DNA from: Martinezella tropici
GTDB taxonomy: Bacteria > Pseudomonadota > Alphaproteobacteria > Rhizobiales > Rhizobiaceae
Reading direction: 5' to 3'
DNA length: 39,944 nucleotides
NCBI RefSeq assembly: GCF_003287875.1
Contig: NZ_QMKK01000036.1
Location: 1-39,944, forward strand
Below the pieces are notes generated by a model. That model ran no database searches. It was given only the letters and a program-made list of their open reading frames with translations, and was not told the origin of the DNA. The position numbers and the translations under genes were made by a program. How positions within the stretch are numbered: position 1 is the first letter of the stretch; the number at the start of each line of letters is the position of its first letter. This document shows, piece by piece, positions 1 through 7,806 of the stretch.

Positions 1-12
1 CAGACTGCTGAC

Positions 13-38
13 AAACCTCTGGCGTCAGCCGGAGGTTT
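13..38 (+). terminator. Terminator-like hairpin in IS left end, contains the transposase ribosome site
   Basis: AAACCTCTGGC (13-23), loop GTCA and GCCGGAGGTTT (28-38) pair over 11 positions with one G-T wobble, followed by T residues. Transcripts entering from outside would fold this stem, which both resembles an intrinsic terminator and buries the GGAGG used for transposase translation. The mirror copy lies at 39907-39932. Confidence 0.6.
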
Positions 39-1424
39 TTGATTCAATGGGACATGCTGAAGAAACCTGCTCCCGAACAGACGGCTCTCGAGATGGTGAC
101 GCTCGACAGTCTTGTGCCGAAGGATCACCTTCTGCGCCGAATAGACGCGGTGATCGACTTCTCGTTCATCCACGATCGCGTTGCCGGCTTGTACTGCGCC
201 GACAATGGCCGCCCGCCGCTTGATCCGACGCTGATGTTCAAGGCGCTGTTCATCGGCTACCTCTACGGCATTCGCTCCGAGCGGCAGCTGGTGCGCGAGA
301 TCGAGGTCAATGTCGCCTATCGCTGGTTTCTCAGGATGAAGCTGACGGATGGCGTGTTCGATGCGTCGACCCTGTCGCAGAACCGCCGCCGACGCTTCAA
401 CGATACGTCGGTGGCCCAGGATATCTTCGACCACATCGTTGAACAGGCGGTTTCCCACGGGCTGGTGGACGGCACGGTACTCTATACGGACAGTACCCAT
501 CTGAAGGCCAATGCCAACAAGGGCAAATACGATCTGGCCATGATCGAGAAATCGCGTGCCGACTACTGGGCCGACCTCGACCGGGCGATCGACGCGGAGC
601 GCAAGCTGCATGGCCAGAAGCCGCTGAAGGACGGGGAGCGCCAGGCCGAGATCAAGGAGACCAAGGTGTCGCGCACCGATCCCCAGAGCGGCTACATGGT
701 GCGTGACGGCAAGCCGAAGGGCTTCTTCTATCTCGATCATCGCACGGTGGACGGCCGACATGCGATCATCACCGATACCCATGTGACGCCGGCCAACGTG
801 CATGACAGCATCGTCTATCTCGGCAGGCTCGACCGGCAGTGCCAACGCTTCGGCTTCGATGTGAAGGCTGTCGGGCTGGATGCCGGCTATGCCACCTCAG
901 GCATCGCCCAAGGCCTGGAGGACCGCGCCATCCTCGGTGTCACCGGCTATCGCAATCCGACCCCGCCCAAAGCCGGCATGATGCGCAAGAACAGCTTCGT
1001 CTACGATCAGCGAGCCGATGGCTATCGCTGTCCGCAAGGCCAGCTTCTCACCTACGCCACCACCGACCGCAACGGCTACAAGCATTACACATCCGATCCT
1101 GCCATCTGCGGCACCTGCCCGCTTCTGGCGTCGTGCACGTCCAACGGCAAGGCCATCCGCACCATCACCCGGCACGTTTGGGCCGATGCCCGCGAGCGCA
1201 CCGACGGTCACCGTCTCACATCCTGGGGCAAGGCGATCTACAAAAGACGCAAGGAGACGGTCGAGCGTTCCTTTGCCGATGCCAAGCAGCTGCACGGCCA
1301 TCGCTACGCCCGCTTCCGAAGTCTCATCAAAGTCCGATGCCAGTGCCTGATGGCCGCCGCAGCCCAGAACATCAAGAAGATCGCGATGGCGCTCACAAAG
1401 ACACCCAAACCGAGCCTCGCATGA
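39..1424 (+). CDS. IS1182-family transposase (left copy)
   Basis: A DDE transposase that cuts and joins the ends of its own element. The N-terminal part (about residues 15-130, with VPKDHLLRRID and the DUF772-like region) is followed by a DDE catalytic domain. The likely catalytic residues are the Asp in LYTDSTHLKAN, the Asp in VGLDAGYAT and the Glu in KETVERSFADAK. A Cys-rich segment (CGTCPLLASC) lies before the final Glu, as is common in this family. At 461 residues it is full length with no frameshift, so probably active. The frame opens with TTG at 39, three bases after GGAGG (31-35); ATG at 54 is the alternative start, but has no good ribosome site. The GGAGG lies inside the left-end hairpin. 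The protein is identical to that of the right copy. Confidence 0.93.
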   Translation: MIQWDMLKKPAPEQTALEMVTLDSLVPKDHLLRRIDAVIDFSFIHDRVAGLYCADNGRPPLDPTLMFKALFIGYLYGIRSERQLVREIEVNVAYRWFLRMKLTDGVFDASTLSQNRRRRFNDTSVAQDIFDHIVEQAVSHGLVDGTVLYTDSTHLKANANKGKYDLAMIEKSRADYWADLDRAIDAERKLHGQKPLKDGERQAEIKETKVSRTDPQSGYMVRDGKPKGFFYLDHRTVDGRHAIITDTHVTPANVHDSIVYLGRLDRQCQRFGFDVKAVGLDAGYATSGIAQGLEDRAILGVTGYRNPTPPKAGMMRKNSFVYDQRADGYRCPQGQLLTYATTDRNGYKHYTSDPAICGTCPLLASCTSNGKAIRTITRHVWADARERTDGHRLTSWGKAIYKRRKETVERSFADAKQLHGHRYARFRSLIKVRCQCLMAAAAQNIKKIAMALTKTPKPSLA

Positions 1425-1490
1425 ATCACAGGAGCAGGACCGATCTCCCTTCAATGCCGCAACCCAGGAAACAAACACACCAGAAATACA

Positions 1491-1517
1491 AAACCCCGCC
1501 AAAATTTGACGGGGTTT
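1491..1517 (+). terminator. Terminator-like hairpin in IS right end
   Basis: AAACCCCG (1491-1498) pairs with CGGGGTTT (1510-1517), with a C/A mismatch and a short AT-rich inner stem. It lies after the transposase stop and just before the terminal repeat, so it probably ends the transposase transcript and blocks transcription entering from the right. Mirror copy at 38428-38454. Confidence 0.55.
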
Positions 1518-1530
1518 GTCAGCAGTCTGA

Positions 1531-1553
1531 CCCGGCTCTCAAGCCGGGTTTTT
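1531..1553 (+). terminator. Intrinsic terminator hairpin directly abutting the IS
   Basis: CCCGGCT (1531-1537), loop CTCA, AGCCGGG (1542-1548), then TTTTT. The stem is a perfect 7 bp. The T-run is on the plus strand, so it probably served a plus-strand gene now cut off from it by the IS; that gene is not in the window. Only one base separates it from the IS end. It is downstream of sufE but has its T-run on the wrong side to terminate it. Confidence 0.75.
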
Positions 1554-1578
1554 GTTTATGGATCCTGTAAATCCAAGC

Positions 1579-2001
1579 CTATGCCGCGGCTCTGACGCGA
1601 GCTTCCTCGCGGATGCGCTTGATCATCGACCGCAGCCCATTGGCGCGCTGCGACGAGAGATGTTCCACAAGACCGATTTTGCCGAAGACGTCGAGTGCAT
1701 CGAGCGCCGCGATTTCAGAGGCGGGCTTGCCCGAATAGGTCGCCATCACGATCGCCACCAGCCCCCGCACGATATGAGCGTCGGAATCGCCTTCGAACGT
1801 CAGGATCGGGTTCTCGGGATCGCCGGATGCATGCGTGACGAGCCAGACTTGGCTCGCGCAGCCCTGCACCTTGTTTTCCAGCGTTCGCTTCTCTTCCGGC
1901 AGATCCGGCAGTGCCTTGCCGAGTTCGATCACGTAGCGATAGCGATCCTCCCAGTCATCCAGGAAGGAAAAGTCGTCGATGATCTTTTCAAGCGATGCCA
2001 T
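1579..2001 (-). CDS. sufE: SufE-family cysteine desulfurase activator
   Basis: SufE accepts sulfur from the cysteine desulfurase SufS and passes it to the Fe-S cluster scaffold; it is cytoplasmic. The 140-residue protein has the family's usual length. The motif NKVQGCASQVWL carries the conserved active-site Cys, and the N-terminal DDWEDRYRYVIELG block is typical. The frame extends further upstream, but family alignment favours the ATG at 2001 (protein starts MASLEKI). It stands alone here, away from any sufBCDS genes, which is usual for this extra SufE-like gene in rhizobia. The DUF5330 gene upstream points the same way. The identification is firm; whether it serves SufS or another desulfurase cannot be told. 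Confidence 0.9.
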   Translation of the reverse strand: MASLEKIIDDFSFLDDWEDRYRYVIELGKALPDLPEEKRTLENKVQGCASQVWLVTHASGDPENPILTFEGDSDAHIVRGLVAIVMATYSGKPASEIAALDALDVFGKIGLVEHLSSQRANGLRSMIKRIREEARVRAAA

Positions 2002-2131
2002 TGCAATGATCCAGATTGTCCGTGTGCCTTGGATATAGGCGAAGTGACAGGCGATTTGAACCCGTGGCAAAAAAAGAACGCCGCTGACTATGGGCGGGTC
2101 ACGGCGTTCAGGTTGGGCCAATGGAGAAGCG

Positions 2132-2608
2132 TCAGATGCGCGGGCGCGGCATCGGCAGCGGAACCGAGGATGGCAGCCGGACCGTGCCGGTAACGACGAC
2201 ATCGGCCGTTTCGGCGCCGGTCACGCGCTTGGCCGGCATCGGCTGGGCCATGGCGGCGACCTGATCGGCGCTTGTGTGAGTGGATGCCGCATCAGCGGCT
2301 GCATTTGCGGGCTGATCCTTGAAGTGGCGGCCGAGCATGTCGTAGGCGACGCGGGCGCCGTCGCCAACCTGATATCCGAGGGCGGTCAGCGTTTCGCCAC
2401 CCTTTACGCAGACATCCGGCTTCTCGGTGCACATGGCGCCGACATATTGAACGACGCCCGAGGCAGCTGAAATCGCGTCGGAAACCTGCACCGTCGCTTC
2501 GCCTGCCGGCCGCGGATCGCCCTGGGGCTTTGCGAAGATCGGCAGAAACATGAGAACCAGCGAAAACCAGAACCCTGCTCTAATCAGAAACCACATTGCC
2601 TTGCCCAT
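2132..2608 (-). CDS. DUF5330 domain protein, predicted membrane-anchored or exported
   Basis: This rhizobial protein of unknown function has a hydrophobic N-terminus (WFLIRAGFWFSLVLMFLPIF, about residues 6-25) that acts as a signal peptide or membrane anchor. Two Cys (in MCTEKPDVCVKGG) probably form a disulfide outside the cytoplasm, followed by a Pro- and Ala-rich tail. The start could be ATG 2608 (a GAGAGG lies only 2 nt upstream) or ATG 2596 (protein starts MWFLIR), which has better-spaced GG-rich sequence. It runs in the same direction as sufE with a 130-bp gap, and is divergent from the histidine kinase gene. The family name is assigned from the recognisable N-terminal and Cys pattern; function is unknown. 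Confidence 0.7.
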   Translation of the reverse strand: MGKAMWFLIRAGFWFSLVLMFLPIFAKPQGDPRPAGEATVQVSDAISAASGVVQYVGAMCTEKPDVCVKGGETLTALGYQVGDGARVAYDMLGRHFKDQPANAAADAASTHTSADQVAAMAQPMPAKRVTGAETADVVVTGTVRLPSSVPLPMPRPRI

Positions 2609-3066
2609 CCTCTCTGTCGTTCGGCCCGATGGCCGATTCGGGCTTGCCTGCCCGATCTGCTTCGAAGCCTATCCGGCAGAGGACAACAGCGCTTTTCAAA
2701 ACTCGGCGGCATTTTTCGCTAATTTGATTCAAATTTTAGCTTTCCGGCTTTGACCAGCATTTGGTTCAAATTGTAGCGATTGATGTTAAGCATGTCTCGC
2801 CCGATGCCGTTGATATGCAGGGCTTTGCGGCTTGAGCCCTTGATGCAAAAGTTAACGCGCGCCGGAAATACGAATAAAATCCGTTGCTTACCCGCTGTTA
2901 ACCACAAAAAACAAAGGTCTCGCATTCTGCGCCAAAACGGGATTTTGGAGCCTTTTGGGCCATCCGGTGTGTTCCTTCTTTATTCTTTCCTTAAGCCCGC
3001 GAGGCCTATTGTGCAGTCCAATAAGTGACCGTTTTGACGGGTTGTAGTGTGCGTGTATTGAGTGAC
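2609..3066. other. Divergent intergenic region with no recognised gene
   Basis: This 458-bp gap lies between the DUF5330 gene (leftward) and the DivJ-type kinase gene (rightward), so it should hold both promoters. It is AT-richer than its neighbours between about 2700 and 3000. Short open frames on both strands show no family features. No convincing full CtrA-type TTAA-N7-TTAA site was found. Confidence 0.5.
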
Positions 3067-4602
3067 ATGGCTGTCGGGGCTGGAGCCTTCGTGGACCGGG
3101 TGGGCGGAAGCTGGCTTTCCCGGACGAGCGGGAATGGCGAAGTCCATGGACAGGAGCTGGCGATCCTTCGCCGGCTTGCGCTCGTCTCCTCCGTTGCCCT
3201 CTTTGCTGTTCCCGTGGGCCTCTCCTTCGTCACCAGCCCGGCCGTGGCTCTGCCCGCCGGTGTCGCCACGGTCTGCGCCGCTTTCCTGTTTTCGGCCGTC
3301 GGCAGTATTGCGCTGTCGCGTCAGCGGCCCTCGTCCCTTCCTGCGGATGCCGTCGTCGTCGAGCACCGCGACCTGATGCTGGAAGCTGCCTTCGGCTTGG
3401 TATTGCTGCTTGATCCGCAAGGAAACGTGACGACCATCGGCGGTCGTGATCGGGTCGAATTCCTGAGCTGGATGCGTGATCCGACGGGCCGCGGCTTCGT
3501 CGAGCAAATCCACGTCTCGGACCGCATCATCTTCCTGCAGGCGATCGATGTGCTGCGTCAGGGCAGGGATTCTCACAGCGTCGATCTGCGCCTGGAGCGT
3601 TCCGCAGTCATCGGCGGCGACGCGCAGTTCGTCCATGTCCGCATGGAGCTGACGGCACGCCGCGATGACGAAGGACACCTGACGGCGATCGTCAGCCAGC
3701 TGCGCGACATCTCCCAGGATCAGCAGCTTCGCGAGGATGCGGCGCGCAAGACGGCCGAGGCGGAATCGGCCAATGATGCGAAATCGCGGTTCCTTGCCGC
3801 CGTCAGCCATGAACTGCGCACGCCGCTCAATGCGATCCTGGGCTTCTCCGATATCCTCAGCGGAGAATATTTCGGCAAGCTCGAAAACAACCGCCAGCGT
3901 GAATATGTCGGCCTGATCCGCCAGTCGGGCGCGCATCTGCTGTCGGTGGTCAATACCATGCTCGACATGAGCAAGATCGAGGCGGGGCGCTACGAATTGC
4001 TGCTCGAATCCTTCTCGATCGAGGAATCCATCGCGACATGCGAAGCGATGCTGGGCCTGCAGGCGAAGGAGAAGGGTCTGACCTTGACGAGCCGCATCCA
4101 GCGTGGCCTCGGCGAGATCGTTGCCGATCAGCGCGCCATCCAGCAGATCCTCATCAATCTTGTCGGCAATGCCATCAAGTTCACCGACGCCGGCGGCGCG
4201 ATCACCATCGATGCGGCTTTGGCCGATGGCATGCTGAAACTGTCGATCGGCGATACGGGGATTGGCATCGCAAGCGACCAGTTGGCCTCCCTCGGTCAGC
4301 CCTTCGTGCAGATCCAGAACGACTATACGCGCCGATATGCCGGCACCGGTCTCGGCCTGTCTCTGGTCAAGGGCCTCGTCGGCCTGCACGGCGGAAGTTT
4401 TTCCATCGCCAGCGCACCAGGTGAAGGCACGGTGATCACCATTCTGATCCCGTTTGACGGCTCGGGGGTCGTGGCGGTGCAACAGCCTGTGGATGTCAAT
4501 CGCCCCGTCGATTTTCCGCCACGTCTGAAACATACAACGGAGACGAACGAAGGGCGAAACAAGGAAGGGATGAATGGCCCCGCAAAAGCGAAAATCGCCT
4601 AA
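3067..4602 (+). CDS. Sensor histidine kinase of the DivJ/PleC (PdhS) type, probable DivJ
   Basis: A membrane sensor kinase. With the start at 3067 it has about 511 residues: two hydrophobic segments (about 37-56 and 60-83), a PAS-like region (about 100-215), then HisKA with the phospho-acceptor His (about 248, in VSHELRTPLNAILGF) and an HATPase domain with N box (NLVGNAIKFTD), G1 (DTGIGI) and G2 (GTGLGL) motifs. The HisKA core, with FSDILSGEYFG and MLDMSKIEAGRYELL, closely resembles that of PleC further along this window, which places it in the group that acts on the response regulator DivK. By size, topology and chromosomal setting DivJ is my best guess, but other PdhS kinases are possible, so no symbol is given. 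The start is uncertain: GTG 3025 and TTG 3058 are also in frame and no strong ribosome site decides it. It overlaps the next gene by 29 bases. Confidence 0.8.
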   Translation: MAVGAGAFVDRVGGSWLSRTSGNGEVHGQELAILRRLALVSSVALFAVPVGLSFVTSPAVALPAGVATVCAAFLFSAVGSIALSRQRPSSLPADAVVVEHRDLMLEAAFGLVLLLDPQGNVTTIGGRDRVEFLSWMRDPTGRGFVEQIHVSDRIIFLQAIDVLRQGRDSHSVDLRLERSAVIGGDAQFVHVRMELTARRDDEGHLTAIVSQLRDISQDQQLREDAARKTAEAESANDAKSRFLAAVSHELRTPLNAILGFSDILSGEYFGKLENNRQREYVGLIRQSGAHLLSVVNTMLDMSKIEAGRYELLLESFSIEESIATCEAMLGLQAKEKGLTLTSRIQRGLGEIVADQRAIQQILINLVGNAIKFTDAGGAITIDAALADGMLKLSIGDTGIGIASDQLASLGQPFVQIQNDYTRRYAGTGLGLSLVKGLVGLHGGSFSIASAPGEGTVITILIPFDGSGVVAVQQPVDVNRPVDFPPRLKHTTETNEGRNKEGMNGPAKAKIA

Positions 4603-5611
4603 GGGAAGAGGAAAGGGCAGGCGCAGGCAGCCCGGTCTCGCTTCTCGTGGAGCGGTTGCCCTGGGCAGCCTGAGCCTGCGCGGCAGTACTGCGCTGGGTG
4701 GTCTCGGCCTTCGCGGCGTAGGAGCGCTCACCGGTCTGATCGGCGGCGCGGTCGGTCGTCATCCCGTCGTCGCCGGCGGCGTCGCGCTCTTCTTCGGGGT
4801 TTTCGGCTTCGTAACCGCGAACGCACTCTGGTACCAGAGCGGTACGCACCCATCGCCCATGCTGCGTACCCGCGACCCCGGCTCGCCCTATCAGATTCCC
4901 GGCCGCAGATCGTTTCTGCATGCACAGCAGGCCGATGCCGGCAACGTCACGACATTTCGGATAGAGCGGCAGGATTCGGCTTCCAATCCCGCCACATCCT
5001 CGTCAGGCGGGCAGGCAGCGAGCCCGCCCGCAGCGCAGTCATCCGCCGCTCCATCGAAGCTGGTCGCCGATGTGCAGGCGGAACTTATCCGTCGCGGGCT
5101 TTATGATGGCGTTGCCGACGGAAAGCCCGGATCGCGCACGACATCAGCCATTCTCTTCTTCCAGGAGGCCTCGGGCCTGGCGCAGACCGGCGTCCCGACG
5201 CCGGAGCTTCTGGCGGCTCTGAAAGCCGGCAATGGCCCCGATACGACATCGGTCAACGGCAGGGCAGGAACAACTGCTGCCGTACCTGTCGAACGTCCTG
5301 TCAACGTGTCCGCCACCGCAGGCGCGATCGATCCCGTTGCCGCTGCCATTCAGAATGCGGAGAAGAATCTGAAGACCGGCGCCGTCGCGGTAAAAGCCGC
5401 CCCGAGCGACACAGTCAACAAGGTCAATCTGGTCATGCAAATCCAGAAGGGCCTGAGCAACATTGCCTACAGCAATGTCAGCATCGACGGCGTTGCCGGG
5501 GAGCAGACGAAAGCCGCCATCCGCCGCTTCGAGAAGCACTACCGCCTGCCGGAGACCGGCGAGCCGAATATGGCGGTGCTGAAGAAACTTCAGGATATCG
5601 GCGCGCTCTGA
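4574..5611 (+). CDS. Membrane protein with two peptidoglycan-binding domains
   Basis: A 345-residue protein with a basic N-terminus (PQKRKSPKGRGKGRRR), a Gly-rich hydrophobic stretch with one likely membrane segment (about residues 56-78), then a long Ser/Ala-rich linker. It has two copies of the PG_binding_1 fold: about 160-212 (VADVQAELIRRGLYDGVADG, with FFQEASGL) and about 285-345 (MQIQKGLSNIAYSNVSIDGV, with AIRRFEKHYRLPETGEP). It probably tethers the inner membrane to the cell wall; no enzymatic domain is seen. ATG 4574 follows AAGGAAGGGA. The gene starts 29 bases inside the kinase gene, so the two are very likely co-transcribed and translationally linked, suggesting a joint role in cell-cycle or envelope control. 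Confidence 0.8.
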   Translation: MAPQKRKSPKGRGKGRRRQPGLASRGAVALGSLSLRGSTALGGLGLRGVGALTGLIGGAVGRHPVVAGGVALFFGVFGFVTANALWYQSGTHPSPMLRTRDPGSPYQIPGRRSFLHAQQADAGNVTTFRIERQDSASNPATSSSGGQAASPPAAQSSAAPSKLVADVQAELIRRGLYDGVADGKPGSRTTSAILFFQEASGLAQTGVPTPELLAALKAGNGPDTTSVNGRAGTTAAVPVERPVNVSATAGAIDPVAAAIQNAEKNLKTGAVAVKAAPSDTVNKVNLVMQIQKGLSNIAYSNVSIDGVAGEQTKAAIRRFEKHYRLPETGEPNMAVLKKLQDIGAL

Positions 5612-5705
5612 GGCCTACCGGAAGCATACCCGCAAATTCCGCGTATAAATGCACTCCCGGCCGGCTTGAATTGCCTTGGTCGCCGCTCGCCGCTATAGCT
5701 CGCTT

Positions 5706-6065
5706 ATGAGATTGCGCAGCGACATCTTTGTTTCCGCTCTTGTCCGCCGCCTGTTCGCCCGTGGCGATTTTGCCGCCGTCGAGCGAAAGGGCGAGGAGCA
5801 TGCGGGTGCTATCTTCATTCGGCAGCGTTTCCGCGATGGCACGGAAACCCTTTATGCGCCCGCTCCGCAAAGCCTGTTCGACGAGGAAGAGAGCGGGACA
5901 CGGCTCTTCGAAATTCGCATCGAGCGGAAGGAGCCGCAGGATATTCGCGAAACCCTCGATCGCGAGCTGAAGTTCGATCCGGATTTGTGGGTCGTCGAGC
6001 TGGAGACGGACGATATCGGCGATATCGTCCCTTTAGCCGGTTTGCGCGCCAATCCGTTGGATTGA
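5706..6065 (+). CDS. DUF1491 family protein
   Basis: A short cytoplasmic protein (119 residues from ATG 5706) of a family found in Alphaproteobacteria, function unknown. The start MRLRSDIFVSALVRR, the internal GDFAAVERKGEEHAGAIF and the C-terminal FDPDLWVVELE are the recognisable family blocks. The frame extends ten codons further upstream, but the family begins at this Met. It lies 94 bp after the peptidoglycan-binding protein gene and ends 7 bp from the stop of the convergent DUF2336 gene, leaving no room for a normal terminator. Confidence 0.8.
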   Translation: MRLRSDIFVSALVRRLFARGDFAAVERKGEEHAGAIFIRQRFRDGTETLYAPAPQSLFDEEESGTRLFEIRIERKEPQDIRETLDRELKFDPDLWVVELETDDIGDIVPLAGLRANPLD

Positions 6066-6072
6066 GCCGTCT

Positions 6073-7017
6073 TTACCGACGGTTTACCACCCGCAATTCA
6101 CGGATGGATCCTGACTTCGCGCCAAACAATGGCTGTGCAGGCCGCTCCGCCGGCTTTTCCTGCGGCAGATAGGTGTAGCGGTCGGCACGGCGCCATGCCT
6201 CGACGCGAGCCTGGCTCTCTTCCGCATCGATATCGTCGAGCACCAGCCAAGCCCGGCTGACGCTACCGTGCCGCTCCGCCAGATGCGGATAGAAGCGCTC
6301 GAGTGAATAGACGGCATCCGCGATGCCCATTCCGAGGCTGACGAGCGTGACGGCAAGCTGCTGGCCAGATGTGTCGAGCAAAATGCGCTCCGCGAGCCAG
6401 TGGCTGGAGGAGAGTGCGTCAGCGAGCGTTGTCGCAAATTGCCGGGCGTCGCGTTCGCGGGCGAAACGCACGAGCAGGGCTTCCTGTGTTTCGCTGAGGC
6501 TGCGCAGCCCGAGACGATCCTCGTCGTCGCGGCCCATGTGGCGGGCGACCTGCTTGATCTGCTGGCGCAATGTCTCTTCGCGCGCGAGCCGCTCGTTTTC
6601 CATTGCGTCTGCCTGCGTCGAAACAGCTTCCGCTTGCTGCTCCGCCACCGTCCTGCCGCGCTCCGGTTCGGCCTGATGCAATCCGACCAGAGCGTCGATG
6701 ACCTTGGGGGAGAGGGACGACCGGCGGACGATGGCCCGCGCATGGGCTGCGCCCTGGGTGCGGGCGATGGTGATCAGCGTATCGTCATCGATCGCCTGCG
6801 AACTCATGAGGAAGGGGGCGGCGATGGAGATCGGCTGGCAACCGATGAACAGCGCAACCGCCTGAGGCACTGTCTGGCATTGGGAGAGGGCGGCGACCGC
6901 CTGTCGCTTCGCTTCCTCCGAAGACGCCTGGAAGACGGGTGTGAAAAGCTCGGCGAATTGGCGCAATTCCGATTTGGATGGGTGTCCCATGCTTTCGAAG
7001 CTGGTAATCGTCGCCAT
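6073..7017 (-). CDS. DUF2336 domain protein
   Basis: A 314-residue soluble protein, mostly helical. The first half has the DUF2336 pattern of repeated short helices (FLMSSQAIDDDTLITIART, then AIVRRSSLSPKVIDALVGL). It is followed by a charged, Glu/Gln-rich segment (about 135-185) that could form a coiled coil, then a second helical region. Function is unknown. The frame is open for 85 codons upstream, but those codons are Arg-rich with no family features; ATG 7017 has AAGGA about 10 nt upstream and gives a protein of normal size. It is convergent with DUF1491. Confidence 0.75.
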   Translation of the reverse strand: MATITSFESMGHPSKSELRQFAELFTPVFQASSEEAKRQAVAALSQCQTVPQAVALFIGCQPISIAAPFLMSSQAIDDDTLITIARTQGAAHARAIVRRSSLSPKVIDALVGLHQAEPERGRTVAEQQAEAVSTQADAMENERLAREETLRQQIKQVARHMGRDDEDRLGLRSLSETQEALLVRFARERDARQFATTLADALSSSHWLAERILLDTSGQQLAVTLVSLGMGIADAVYSLERFYPHLAERHGSVSRAWLVLDDIDAEESQARVEAWRRADRYTYLPQEKPAERPAQPLFGAKSGSIRELRVVNRR

Positions 7018-7535
7018 CAGAACCACGTCCTTCTTACGGACTGTCGCAGGCTCTTCAAGGTCTCGAAACCGGTCACGCACGCCAACACCCATACTGATAC
7101 TCGGAACAAAAAAGCAGGGAGCCGGATGGTCGACCATGGATCCCGCGGCGCTTCTTTCCGATCGTGCCGGATGGCCCTTTCGATGAAGAAGGCGTCTCCG
7201 GCGGCGATTGTCGAAACGGGTATGGACACGGTCGTCCTTATCTGGCTTTCCGCAAAAGACTAAGGCCGCCAAGGTTAATGGTTCGTGAAAACTTTATTAA
7301 AATCCGAATAAAAATTACGCGTTAAGCTTGCGCGGAAGCGGCCGCCTGAGATCGGCCATGTCCACGGGATTTAGCCGACCAAGCCTCCGTGTGGATAACC
7401 TTTCGCCAGGCGCGCGCCAGCATCGATAATCAACCTATGCAGGTATTGATTGGAAAGAGTTGCCAGAGGCATGCCGCCATGTCTGCGAAACGCAGTCTGG
7501 GCTTCGGCTGGTGTCGTGACAGGAATAAGGATAGG
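7018..7535. other. Intergenic region, no gene recognised
   Basis: A gap of about 520 bp upstream of the DUF2336 gene and downstream of the small leftward gene at 7536-7742. It contains an AT-rich patch near 7275-7325 that may hold the DUF2336 promoter. The open frames crossing it are Arg/Pro-rich or overlap the neighbours and look like chance. Confidence 0.4.
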
Positions 7536-7742
7536 TCAGAGGCCTTTGTGCTCGCGCATGGCGGCGAGCAGTTTTTCAGAAGTGTTGTAGCCCGATTGAA
7601 AAAGACCGATCGCCGCTGTGGCCGCGAACTCGGCTTCGGCACTTTTTATATCGATCCGCTTTTCCAGGCACCACTCACCAAGCGCACCGCGCAGGACGGT
7701 GACGTCCTCTGGAGAAAAGACGGAACTGCCCGCCACAGTCAT
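7536..7742 (-). CDS. Small hypothetical protein (68 residues)
   Basis: I do not recognise a family with confidence. The protein is soluble and acidic to neutral, with two amphipathic helices: FSPEDVTVLRGALGEWCLEK and a C-terminal block containing GLFQSGYNTSEKLLAAMREH. Support for a real gene: ATG 7742 is preceded by GAGGG at 7-nt spacing, a plausible promoter (7767-7794) lies just upstream, and a palindrome overlaps its -35 region. Similar short helical proteins of unknown function are common in rhizobia. Confidence 0.65.
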   Translation of the reverse strand: MTVAGSSVFSPEDVTVLRGALGEWCLEKRIDIKSAEAEFAATAAIGLFQSGYNTSEKLLAAMREHKGL

Positions 7743-7766
7743 TGATCGCCCTCGAATTTCGACATT

Positions 7767-7806
7767 ACAATACGTTAATTTTTCGTGAGCGCAAATAATA
7801 TTTGCG
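7767..7806 (-). promoter_or_regulatory. Promoter with overlapping palindromic operator
   Basis: On the minus strand, TTGCGC (7789-7794) and TATTGT (7767-7772) are 16 bp apart, and the start codon of the small gene lies 24 bp further on. A perfect palindrome, CGCAAATA-A-TATTTGCG (7790-7806), covers the -35 box. This is the layout expected for a repressor site. The regulator is not identified. Confidence 0.45.

Larger units (their letters stand above)
1..1529 (+). mobile_element. IS1182-family insertion sequence, left copy
   Basis: A complete 1,529-bp element. Its ends are perfect 17-bp inverted repeats: CAGACTGCTGACAAACC at 1-17 and its reverse complement at 1513-1529. It carries one transposase gene and a terminator-like hairpin just inside each end. 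The same element, apparently base for base, lies inverted at 38416-39944. The left flank is outside the window, so a target duplication cannot be judged. The right flank begins with one base (A, 1530) and then a perfect hairpin (1531-1548). Confidence 0.95.

Noticed and set aside
2609..3066. CtrA-binding sites upstream of the DivJ-type kinase gene
   Set aside because: Single TTAA/TTAAC half sites occur, but no pair with the 7-bp spacing was found.
2980..4731. 583-codon open frame on the minus strand
   Set aside because: Antisense to the histidine kinase gene and rich in Arg/Asp repeats without motifs.
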